Shown here piece after piece: positions 6,235-11,544 of a stretch of 29,954 bases of DNA. This DNA is from a virus, in IMG/VR virus record IMGVR_UViG_3300028008_000074, positions 1 to 29,954 of that record. One strand, given 5' to 3'. Each line of letters begins with the position of its first letter. The first letter of the stretch is position 1. The notes under the pieces were generated by a model. It worked only from the letters and a program-made list of their open reading frames with translations. It was not told where the DNA came from and searched no databases. Made by a program: the position numbers and the translations under genes.

Positions 6235-6270
6235 GCTGCATTAGTGCAGCACTTCATTCATCATTGTCAA
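6234..6270 (-). promoter_or_regulatory. Leaderless promoter and operator of the HTH gene (site A)
   Basis: On the minus strand: TTGACA (6265-6270), an 18-base spacer, CACTAA (6241-6246), six bases, then the ATG. The palindrome TGCTGCA-4-TGCAGCA (6234-6251) covers the -10 box and touches the start codon. Its 14-bp core is at 6236-6249. The -35 lies inside the end of the upstream gene. Confidence 0.5.
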
Positions 6271-6457
6271 GATCTTCTGGTTCTATCTCAATCTCACAGT
6301 CACCATTGCAGTTAAAGCAAGTGTCTTTGTATTCTTCTTCGTAGCCTACATCGACATCAAAACCTTGCCTAATAAACCTAGTGTAAGTCAGAGTGCCATG
6401 ACCGTAGCACTCTGGGCATTCAATAAGGGATGTAGTCATCAACATCTGGTATGTCAT
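6254..6457 (-). CDS. DnaJ-type zinc-motif protein
   Basis: A 67-residue protein with CPECYGHG (C14, C17), an exact CxxCxGxG unit of the DnaJ central zinc domain, and a second near-copy CFNCNGDC (C47, C50). It ends with a very acidic tail (EIEIEPEDLDNDE). It therefore holds one zinc site without J or substrate domains. Stand-alone DnaJ central-domain proteins are common in marine podoviruses, and their role is unknown. I chose the ATG at 6457 for its GGGAGGACAACC ribosome site. It overlaps the upstream gene by 38 bases. Confidence 0.6.
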   Translation of the reverse strand: MTYQMLMTTSLIECPECYGHGTLTYTRFIRQGFDVDVGYEEEYKDTCFNCNGDCEIEIEPEDLDNDE

Positions 6458-6623
6458 GGTTGTCCTCCCAAGCTTTGGTTGCACGTTGTAAAAACTTCTC
6501 ACGATTAAAACGTGGGTTAGTTTTCTCTAGCTCATCAGCTATTGAGTGCAGGTGAGAGGGCCAACCTACCATTGGCCCAATTGTGTCTGCAATAAATTCA
6601 TAGTGTTGTTTACTCATTCGCAT
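6420..6623 (-). CDS. Small early protein, unknown
   Basis: A 67-residue protein with a helical start (MRMSKQHYEFIADTIGPM) and an acidic, aromatic end (DIPDVDDYIPY). The KQHYEFIAD...NPRFNREKFLxxA pattern is a small phage protein type I have seen annotated only as hypothetical. The ATG at 6623 has GGAGAAC seven bases upstream, and a second ATG two codons on is possible. It overlaps both neighbours. Confidence 0.6.
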   Translation of the reverse strand: MRMSKQHYEFIADTIGPMVGWPSHLHSIADELEKTNPRFNREKFLQRATKAWEDNHDIPDVDDYIPY

Positions 6624-6846
6624 TTTTGTTCTCCATTTTCCACACACGAATACCGTTATCAACTTTTCTAGTTACTGCTTTATAACCCAGTCTTTTTATA
6701 GTTAGAGAAAAGCTATTTGCTTTTTTTCTATTTTTAACAACAACGCTATCTCCAACCTCCATTTTTCTTATAATTTTTCTCAAATGACCTGACCTGTTAT
6801 GTCCGTGTTCAGATATTGGAATATTCTTTTCAATTTTATAGTTCAT
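6610..6846 (-). CDS. Small basic early protein, unknown
   Basis: A 78-residue basic protein (MNYKIEKNIPISEHGHNRSG, then MEVGDSVVVKNRKKANSFSL, then RLGYKAVTRKVDNGIRVWK). The V/I-rich alternation suggests a compact beta fold, and 'MEVGDSVVV' recalls small phage proteins that may bind nucleic acid. I can give no family name. The ATG at 6846 is chosen for the AAAGGAGAACCACA ribosome site. The gene overlaps its neighbours by 14 and 11 bases. Confidence 0.6.
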   Translation of the reverse strand: MNYKIEKNIPISEHGHNRSGHLRKIIRKMEVGDSVVVKNRKKANSFSLTIKRLGYKAVTRKVDNGIRVWKMENKNANE

Positions 6847-7069
6847 TGTGGTTCTCCTTTGATTTACAAATAGCCATACAAGATTCATATGACCCGTTAC
6901 CTTTCCATGTGTGAAGGTTATCAATACGACCTTCGTTAAGCTCCTCTTGTCCTCTAGCTAATGCTTTAGCTTTTGTTTTATGTTTGGTTGACAGCACTAA
7001 TGTGCTGCCATCTGTGCGCTTGCTAAACCACCAAGCACTATTCATTCTGTATACTTCACCGTGTCTCAT
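6836..7069 (-). CDS. Small early protein, unknown
   Basis: A 77-residue protein starting MRHGEVYRMNSAWWFSKRTD, with an aromatic beta-rich first half and a basic middle (KHKTKAKALARGQEEL). The ATG at 7069 overlaps the DUF932 gene's stop as ATGA and has a GGAG five bases upstream. An in-frame ATG at 7084 lacks a ribosome site. No family is recognised. Confidence 0.55.
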   Translation of the reverse strand: MRHGEVYRMNSAWWFSKRTDGSTLVLSTKHKTKAKALARGQEELNEGRIDNLHTWKGNGSYESCMAICKSKENHNEL

Positions 7070-7899
7070 GCCATCTCCATCCATTGTTTTGATTTCATTG
7101 CGCTAGCAATTTGTAGTTCACGATTATACTTAGCAATCTCTGGCTTACGCAGATCTTGTGTATGCGTAGCCCAGTAAGTAAGGCAGTTGTATAGTGCCCA
7201 CTTATTGGAACCGAGGCTGCTGCGCTCGTCACTCCAAATACTTAGCAAGTTTTCTAGTTGCTTTTCGTTGGTCTTGGTGACTGACTGCTGACGTGTGAAT
7301 GCTTTGCAGACAGTCTTCTTAAAGAAGTCTTCGATCTGGGGTTGCTCTAGCTTGGTTTGCATCCAGCTTTGCCAGACATCTTTGCGAGACTGAAAGTGCT
7401 CAAGTCCATTGACTACCTTGGCTGCTGCGCCTTCGACGTTGATAGATGCAGTGTGCTTGTATCTACTACGCGCTACCGTGTCAGGTGTAGTGCAACCATT
7501 GAGACACCATAGCCGTAAGCCATTGGCTTGCTGAGAGAAGGACCAAGATGCATCGTAGCTATTGAAGAAGCTAACTCGGAACTTAACGTAGTCACCGACT
7601 GCTGGTTCAACAGTAAGATTATTAAATAGTATTTCACCTCTTAGTTTGCGACCGTCTTCAAGCACATCAACGCTTACTTCATAATCAGTTGATAGATCTG
7701 CTGACTTTACTCCGTCGAGAACTGAGTTAACTACATCATCGTGTGATACAATTTTGTAGCGTGATCCGTGTACGCCCAACACCTGATCGGTGTCGGTACG
7801 CACAACGGCTTGATGACCAGCAATGATATTGCCAAGCTGATCGTGGATTGGTTGCTGCTCAACTGGAAAGTTGAAGTCACTCATTGAGAAATGTTTCAT
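7066..7899 (-). CDS. DUF932 (phage/plasmid-like) protein
   Basis: A 277-residue protein. The first 120 residues carry the family signature: AVVRTDTDQVLGVHGSRYKI near 31-50, then RKLRGEILFNN and YVKFRVSFFNSYDASWSF. Next come LRLWCLNGCTT and a helical C-terminal half (VVNGLEHFQSRKDVWQSW). DUF932 proteins are frequent in phages and plasmids and often lie with replication and recombination genes. Their biochemical role is not settled. The length is normal for a compact member. GAGGAGG ribosome site seven bases before the ATG, formed by the end of the preceding gene. Confidence 0.75.
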   Translation of the reverse strand: MKHFSMSDFNFPVEQQPIHDQLGNIIAGHQAVVRTDTDQVLGVHGSRYKIVSHDDVVNSVLDGVKSADLSTDYEVSVDVLEDGRKLRGEILFNNLTVEPAVGDYVKFRVSFFNSYDASWSFSQQANGLRLWCLNGCTTPDTVARSRYKHTASINVEGAAAKVVNGLEHFQSRKDVWQSWMQTKLEQPQIEDFFKKTVCKAFTRQQSVTKTNEKQLENLLSIWSDERSSLGSNKWALYNCLTYWATHTQDLRKPEIAKYNRELQIASAMKSKQWMEMA

Positions 7900-7900
7900 G

Positions 7901-8089
7901 TTATACCTCCTCTAGTTTTGCATTTATGTCTGCAAAGCAAACTGCAATTTGTTCCATTGCATGTGGCGTAGCGCAATTAGCAATTGCACTTGTGTTATCT
8001 TTAAGAAACTTATGGATTGCATTGATGTCACCTTTGGTAAACATTACAGACAAAGGTAGATCTGCGTAGTCAATGTAGTTTAGTCTCAT
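7901..8089 (-). CDS. Small early protein, unknown
   Basis: A 62-residue acidic helical protein (DYADLPLSVMFTKGDINAIH and then KFLKDNTSAIANCATPHAME). No family is recognised. CGGAGAAC ribosome site. It is the first gene after the 82-base gap holding a 20-bp repeat and a CTGCA...TGCAG palindrome, so it probably heads its own transcription unit together with the DUF932 gene. Confidence 0.6.
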   Translation of the reverse strand: MRLNYIDYADLPLSVMFTKGDINAIHKFLKDNTSAIANCATPHAMEQIAVCFADINAKLEEV

Positions 8090-8112
8090 GTTAGTTCTCC
8101 GTGGGTTATGTA

Positions 8113-8126
8113 CTGCATTATTGCAG
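8113..8126 (-). promoter_or_regulatory. 14-bp palindrome (site B)
   Basis: Minus strand CTGCAATAATGCAG. It differs at one base from the core of site A and shares the CTGC...ATGCAG frame with site C. It lies 24 bases before the ATG of 7901-8089, where a bound protein would hinder transcription or initiation. Confidence 0.45.
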
Positions 8127-8145
8127 CGACAATAGTTAAAGTCAT

Positions 8146-8165
8146 TAGTTACGTTACGTCACTAT
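8146..8165. repeat. 20-bp repeat, copy 1 (TGACGT element)
   Basis: TAGTTACGTTACGTCACTAT. The second copy, at 9884-9903, differs by one base. Both lie in gene-free DNA ahead of transcription units, this one before 7901-8089. It contains an ACGT core and an ACGTCA half-site, the form of an operator. Confidence 0.55.
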
Positions 8166-8171
8166 ACTATA

Positions 8172-8339
8172 TTACTCGGACGCTTTTGGTTTTTGCTTTG
8201 GTCTTATTGCTGGCACCTCATGTTTATGAATGACGCATTGTATTTCACCATGAACAAGTGACGGATTCTTTTCTATAAACTGATTGCAATCTTCTGGCGT
8301 AGAGAATGCTACGAATGCAATCCAAACTGTTTTTAACAT
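8172..8339 (-). CDS. Small early protein (55 aa), unknown
   Basis: A 55-residue frame beginning MLKTVWIAFVAFSTPEDCNQ and ending in a K/P-rich tail (RPKQKPKASE). An AAAAAAGGAAAACCAA ribosome site precedes the ATG at 8339, and codons read as normal protein. No family is recognised. The first 12 residues are hydrophobic, but too few for a sure signal or membrane segment. The frame sits between two regulated gaps, so it may be transcribed alone or by read-through of the terminator upstream. Confidence 0.55.
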   Translation of the reverse strand: MLKTVWIAFVAFSTPEDCNQFIEKNPSLVHGEIQCVIHKHEVPAIRPKQKPKASE

Positions 8340-8380
8340 TTGGTTTTCCTTTTTTAAGTTTGATTTTGCTGGTGACTACA

Positions 8381-8397
8381 TGCAGCTTACTGCTGCA
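8381..8397. promoter_or_regulatory. Palindrome TGCAGC-5-GCTGCA (site D)
   Basis: Perfect 6-bp arms around TTACT, 42 bases before the ATG of 8172-8339 and after the terminator of 8469-9086. It uses the same words as sites A-C but in the opposite order, so it may be a separate operator. Confidence 0.35.
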
Positions 8398-8440
8398 CAC
8401 ACTCACTTCCTTTGGCGCGCTCCCAGAGGAACCTGTCCAA

Positions 8441-8463
8441 ATAAAAAAGGGGCCGAAGCCCCT
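8441..8463 (-). terminator. Intrinsic terminator after the 205-aa early gene
   Basis: Minus-strand AGGGGC-TTCG-GCCCCT followed by a run of six T residues: a 6-bp stem with a C(UUCG)G tetraloop. It begins six bases after the stop of 8469-9086. Confidence 0.85.
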
Positions 8464-8468
8464 TCCTG

Positions 8469-9086
8469 TTACGCTACCTCTTGTGTCTCTACGCCATCAG
8501 TGTTTGCAACACTGGCTGGCTTGAGATCGATGCCTTTCTCTGCCAGCTTTGCTGCCAAGGCATCTTCTTTGTCGCTTGATGCGGCTGGTGCTTCATCAAT
8601 CGCTGTTGTCCATGGTTGGTATGGCTTGTGTGCCATGCCTGTTGCTACCTCCATCATGTCGGCAAACATGTGGTATTGCTCTTCGTATATTGCGAGCTTG
8701 TCTTGTAGCCTGTCCTGCCAGTCGTTGGCTTGGTCAATGGCGTTGAGGGAAATCTCTGTGCCATCGTGCTTAGCAGTGACGTTCTTCAAGTGCTGTGTCG
8801 CACGGTCTAGCTTGATAGCAACGCCTTTGACGTAGCCCTTCTTGTCCATACGGGTATCGTACATCTTAGCCCATAGGTGGTTTGCGATGTTCTGCAAAAA
8901 GAACATCTGTTCCCACTTGTGGATATTCTCTTCTGTGTACGAGCCTTTGTCGTTATCAAATACCATGCGTGGGTCATAGAACTCTGCGCATAGCCGCGCT
9001 ACCGCTTGGCTTAGTGTTACGTTATCTTCACCTGTGTAAGCTGCTTTCAGGTCTGAGTTAATCATCTTAGCTAGTTTCTTATCCAT
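8469..9086 (-). CDS. Early protein of 205 aa, unknown
   Basis: A helical, charged protein: an N-terminal helical domain (KKLAKMINSDLKAAYTGEDN onward), then QMFFLQNIANHLWAKMYDTR, then a QANDWQDRLQDKLAIYEEQY coiled segment near 120-140. The acidic, alanine-rich tail contains DKEDALAAKLAEKGIDLKP. I recognise no domain. Phage proteins of this composition are often annotated as hypothetical or structural accessory proteins, but here the gene lies in the early block with its own terminator. It is thus probably strongly expressed by itself. AAAGAGAG ribosome site upstream of the ATG. Confidence 0.65.
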   Translation of the reverse strand: MDKKLAKMINSDLKAAYTGEDNVTLSQAVARLCAEFYDPRMVFDNDKGSYTEENIHKWEQMFFLQNIANHLWAKMYDTRMDKKGYVKGVAIKLDRATQHLKNVTAKHDGTEISLNAIDQANDWQDRLQDKLAIYEEQYHMFADMMEVATGMAHKPYQPWTTAIDEAPAASSDKEDALAAKLAEKGIDLKPASVANTDGVETQEVA

Positions 9087-9147
9087 GTCGTTCTCTCTTT
9101 CTCATTAAGTTGTGTTATTGTCTTTCGACACTAATCGGAAGCGCCGT

Positions 9148-9294
9148 CTAGTTGTCCAAGTCAAGATCGCGAAGCGCCAGCTCTGCTGGGAAGTCTTGAC
9201 TTTGACGGCTAGTCGACGCCCGAAGTTCTTCTATTGCTCTGTTTACTTCTGCTAGTTTATCTTCCAATCTATCTATCCATTCATGATACTGCAT
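9148..9294 (-). CDS. 48-aa coiled-coil peptide, first early gene
   Basis: A short frame beginning MQYHEWIDRLEDKLAEVNRA, one regular amphipathic helix, and ending with acidic LRDLDLDN. GGAGAAGACA lies at good spacing before the ATG at 9294. The composition and ribosome site match the other early genes, so it is probably real. Its 3' end overlaps a 45-base hairpin (9158-9202). No family is recognised. Confidence 0.5.
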   Translation of the reverse strand: MQYHEWIDRLEDKLAEVNRAIEELRASTSRQSQDFPAELALRDLDLDN

Positions 9295-9330
9295 TGTCTT
9301 CTCCATAAGTTAATAGGTTATTGTTCAAAA

Positions 9331-9845
9331 GAACGCCTGTGGTCACGGCTAATCTTAGGTGGCGGGTCAAGGCCCGAAGGCCAGCTTCGCTGGGCCAGCA
9401 ATGATGCAACGTCAACTTGATTGACGTAGCGTCATTGTGCAGAGCCTTGAGTCGTCATGATCAATCACCTGTGCGGGGAATTACACCCGCTCAGAGATTG
9501 ATCTATCCTTAGATTAGTCGAACCCACATAGAAAAACAGGGGGGGTAAACGGTCATCATTCCGATGATCGTTTAGTCGAAACACTTTGCGGGAGCGTGTG
9601 AGCGACCCCCTCAACTGAGTCGCAACTAAAAGACTATTCAGCCCACATCTTAGGGGCTGAATGTCTATCGGTACGCTGGGGTAGGCTAGCGGGTTGCAAG
9701 GGTGGCCTTTGAACCCTGCTTGGCGAGTCATGGCTCAATGCCATGATACGCCAATCGCGTTAGGTGCAGCAGCTTTGCCGAGTACCATGTACTCGTCGCG
9801 CTTGCGCGATGCAATGCCGACCCCGCTTGCGGGGGAACGCCCTGT
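9331..9845 (+). ncRNA. Candidate long structured noncoding RNA or leader
   Basis: This is the only long gene-free stretch (about 720 bases, 9295-10018). It holds at least nine stems. They are 9371-9396 (9 bp with a bulge), 9399-9437 (17-base arms) and 9459-9503 (8 bp plus GCGGG/CCCGC). Next comes a three-way junction closed by GGGGGT 9541-9546 with ACCCCC 9605-9610 and containing 9547-9573 and 9581-9599. Then 9636-9662 (9 bp), 9696-9719, 9722-9752, 9779-9795 (7 bp), 9796-9809 and 9821-9834 (both with G(CUUG)C loops). Imperfect pairs in these stems are G-U on the plus strand (9405/9431, 9552/9568, 9727/9747; also 9500/9515 in an alternative stem). On the minus strand these would be A-C clashes. 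Two counted lines are 62 and 65% GC against about 42% in a coding line. No known RNA class was recognised, and promoter and 3' end are not defined. Confidence 0.45.
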
Positions 9846-9883
9846 CAACTGTAATAATCAAGTGTGACGTAGGGTAATTAGTA

Positions 9884-9903
9884 TAGTTACGTAACGTCAC
9901 TAT
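9884..9903. repeat. 20-bp repeat, copy 2, next to a TTGACA box
   Basis: TAGTTACGTAACGTCACTAT, 19 of 20 bases as at 8146-8165. It holds the perfect palindrome GTTACGTAAC, and an inverted half-site, GTGTGACGT, lies at 9862-9870. A consensus -35, TTGACA, follows at 9903-9908 on the plus strand, pointing to the small terminase, although no good -10 is seen. This is probably the control region between early and late blocks. Confidence 0.45.
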
Positions 9904-9933
9904 TGACAACCAATGTAGGAATAGTGTCGTAAT

Positions 9934-9956
9934 GGGGGGAGAGAGGGAGAGGGGGG
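9934..9956 (+). other. G-rich tract before the small terminase gene
   Basis: Runs of 6, 3 and 6 G residues separated by AGAGA and AGA. This could form a G-quadruplex or be a recognition element for packaging. A similar tract lies at the end of the gene (10387-10403). Confidence 0.3.
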
Positions 9957-10018
9957 CTAGCGAATGAGACATACGATAGATGTTTTAATAATGACTGAGC
10001 TTAGAAAACAGGGGTGAC

Positions 10019-10393
10019 ATGGTTCCAGCAAACAAGAAGCTGACTGATAAACAGACAGCGTTAGTAGACACGATTGTAGCAAAAGGTTGCACGATAGCAC
10101 AAGCAGCAGAGTTGGCTGGATATGCTAAGGGTGAATCTGGAAGAGTGACTGCAACCAAGACAATGAAGTTGCCACATGTGCAGCAGTACCTGATGCAGCG
10201 GATGAATGATGAGTTTGGATTAAGTGCTACCTTGGCTGCTGGTACAGTGCGTAGGTTGGCTACGAGTGCTAAGTCTGAGTATGTTCAGCTTGAAGCTAGC
10301 AAGGATTTGCTGGATCGTGCTGGGTATAAACCCATTGATCGTTCTCAGGTTCAGGTGGCGGGGGACATAAAGGTTTCAATTGATCTGGGGTAG
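10019..10393 (+). CDS. terS: Terminase small subunit
   Basis: A 124-residue protein. LTDKQTALVDTIVAKGCTIA and then QAAELAGYAKGESGRVTATK form the N-terminal helix-turn-helix of the Terminase_2 small-subunit family. A LPHVQQYLMQRM helix, an oligomerisation region and a short C-terminal tail (VQVAGDIKVSIDLG) follow. It recognises the phage packaging site and loads the large subunit, encoded 2 kb downstream. An AGGGGTGAC ribosome site precedes the ATG. It is the first gene of the rightward late block, separated from the large subunit by nine small genes instead of lying next to it. Confidence 0.75.
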   Translation: MVPANKKLTDKQTALVDTIVAKGCTIAQAAELAGYAKGESGRVTATKTMKLPHVQQYLMQRMNDEFGLSATLAAGTVRRLATSAKSEYVQLEASKDLLDRAGYKPIDRSQVQVAGDIKVSIDLG

Positions 10394-10451
10394 GGGGTGG
10401 GGGAAAAACTGCAAGCTCACGCTATGTTACTGATCCCCCGTTCACATTTTT
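10387..10451 (+). other. G-rich tract and hairpin after terS
   Basis: GGGGTAGGGGGTGGGGGA ends the terS gene and enters the gap. GGGGGA (10399-10404) can pair with TCCCCC (10434-10439), followed shortly by a T-rich run. The 29-base loop makes an efficient terminator doubtful. A partial attenuator or a packaging element is possible. Confidence 0.3.
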
Positions 10452-10497
10452 CTTAAAAAAGGTTCTCAAAAAATATTTTATCTGCTAAGGGTGAGAA

Positions 10498-10602
10498 ATG
10501 AGATATTCTAAGAAACCAGAGAAGATGCCTATTCGGAAGTCTAATTCCAAGGCGAAGCTTTTATTGAAGAGTAAGGGTTATGCGCAAAGAGCACAAAAGT
10601 AA
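10498..10602 (+). CDS. 34-aa very basic peptide
   Basis: MRYSKKPEKMPIRKSNSKAK followed by LLLKSKGYAQRAQK. Thirteen of 34 residues are K or R. An AAGGGTGAG ribosome-like site lies just before the ATG. It overlaps the DUF6321 gene by 23 bases. Like its neighbours it is a tiny basic protein, perhaps nucleic-acid binding or packaged with the genome. Confidence 0.45.
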   Translation: MRYSKKPEKMPIRKSNSKAKLLLKSKGYAQRAQK

Positions 10603-10867
10603 GACTGGTGGTTTGACTGCTGCTGGTCGGCGGCATTTTAAGAAAACTGAGGGTGCTAATTTAAGGCCACCTGTTCAGGGTAAGCCTAAGAGTGATAGAG
10701 AGAAGTCGCGGAAGGTTTCTTTTGCTGCTCGGTTTGCAGGAATGAAGGGGCCGATGAAGGATGAGAAGGGTAAGCCGACTCGCAAGGCTTTAGCATTAAA
10801 GAAGTGGGGCTTTGGTTCTGTTGAGGCTGCTCGTCGGTATGTAAGAAACAATAGGAGTTCTGCGTAA
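10580..10867 (+). CDS. DUF6321 protein
   Basis: A 95-residue basic protein with the marks of DUF6321: GGLTAAGRRHFKKTEGANLR near 10-29, RKVSFAARFAGM near 44-55, and GPMKDEKGKPTRKALALKKW near 57-76. It is widespread in marine phages and large DNA viruses and its function is unknown. The high lysine and arginine content suggests contact with nucleic acid. It overlaps both neighbours. Confidence 0.7.
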   Translation: MRKEHKSKTGGLTAAGRRHFKKTEGANLRPPVQGKPKSDREKSRKVSFAARFAGMKGPMKDEKGKPTRKALALKKWGFGSVEAARRYVRNNRSSA

Positions 10868-11052
10868 TGTGTTTTGGAAATAGTGGACCTAGCGCTTCAG
10901 CGCTATACGCGGCTCAGAAGCCTACGTTTGGTGCGTTACCTTCTTTGGCTATGGATAAGGTCAAGAGGGATAAGCCCAAGCTAGAAGATGTAAAGCGAAA
11001 GGGTTATCAGGCTCGTTCTTTGCTGATGCCCACTGACATAGGAGATTACTAA
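10867..11052 (+). CDS. Small protein, MCFGNSGPS start, unknown
   Basis: A 61-residue protein beginning MCFGNSGPSASALYAAQKPT and ending LLMPTDIGDY, with a basic centre (KVKRDKPKLEDVKRKGYQAR). The N-terminus resembles the gene just after the large terminase (MCFPSGPSS), so the two may share a role in the head. It overlaps the preceding stop by one base and the next start by one base. Confidence 0.6.
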   Translation: MCFGNSGPSASALYAAQKPTFGALPSLAMDKVKRDKPKLEDVKRKGYQARSLLMPTDIGDY

Positions 11053-11129
11053 TGCCAAAGGGTAAGGGAACTTATGGATCTAAGATTGGGCGTCCTCCCA
11101 AGCAGAAGCCAAGTGGAAAGAAGAAGTAG
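11052..11129 (+). CDS. 25-aa K/G-rich peptide
   Basis: MPKGKGTYGSKIGRPPKQKP followed by SGKKK. Peptides starting MPKGKGTYGSKxGRPPK recur in marine phage genomes at this position, so it is likely translated despite its size. GRPP is an AT-hook-like core that could bind the minor groove of DNA. A GGAGATTACTA ribosome site precedes it, and the stop overlaps the next GTG start. Confidence 0.55.
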   Translation: MPKGKGTYGSKIGRPPKQKPSGKKK

Positions 11130-11377
11130 TGGCTGAAACTGTAGAGCAGCGTTATGACCGGCTTTCTAAGGAGATGGCTAAGTTCGAGGAGATGGTTCCT
11201 GACGTTGAGCGTGACGAACCTGATGCCTCAATGTCAGACAAGATGAAGCGTAGATATATTAATGTTACTGGCAATGCAGTTAAGTACATTAGGGATAAGC
11301 ACCCTAGATATAAGAGCTTATTAAAGCAGCTTCAGTCTATTGAGGCTAAGTGGGATAAAGAAGGGAAGCATATGTAA
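11129..11377 (+). CDS. Small helical protein, unknown
   Basis: An 82-residue charged helical protein (YDRLSKEMAKFEEMVPDVER, then MSDKMKRRYINVTGNAVKYI, then a coiled end). It starts with GTG, overlapping the previous TAG. It recognises no named family. Length, operon position and overlaps at both ends support it as a gene. Confidence 0.55.
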   Translation: MAETVEQRYDRLSKEMAKFEEMVPDVERDEPDASMSDKMKRRYINVTGNAVKYIRDKHPRYKSLLKQLQSIEAKWDKEGKHM

Positions 11378-11544
11378 TGGCTGTTAATGCTGCTGGTAAT
11401 TATACCAAGCCCAAAATGCGAAAGTCTTTGTTCAACAGAATAAAGGCTGCGAATGTTCAAGGCACTGCTGCTGGCAAGTGGTCGGCAAGGAAGGCGCAAC
11501 TCTTAGCAAAGCGGTATAAGGCTGCTGGTGGAGGATATACATAA
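11377..11544 (+). CDS. 55-aa WSARKAQ / YKAAGGGY protein
   Basis: MAVNAAGNYTKPKMRKSLFN, then GKWSARKAQLLAKRYKAAGG and a GY ending. The PGQ/GKWSARKAQ...A..YK..GGGY pattern is a small conserved module found in phages, algae and giant viruses. I believe it corresponds to DUF5872, but I could not check. Function unknown. It overlaps both neighbours by one base. Confidence 0.6.
   Translation: MAVNAAGNYTKPKMRKSLFNRIKAANVQGTAAGKWSARKAQLLAKRYKAAGGGYT

Noticed and set aside
8284-8835. 183-codon plus-strand frame
   Set aside because: It is antisense to the well-supported 8469-9086 gene and its terminator, and its serine/cysteine-rich composition is that of a shadow frame.
9691-9719. T-arm-like GGGTTCAAA on the minus strand
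   Set aside because: No acceptor, D or anticodon stem can be built around it, so it is not a tRNA.
9465-9731. 88-codon open frame on the minus strand
   Set aside because: It runs across several strong hairpins, has no ribosome site, and its composition is not protein-like.
9331-9845. Group I intron
   Set aside because: I see no P3/P7 core or interrupted gene. The flanking genes are complete and on opposite strands.
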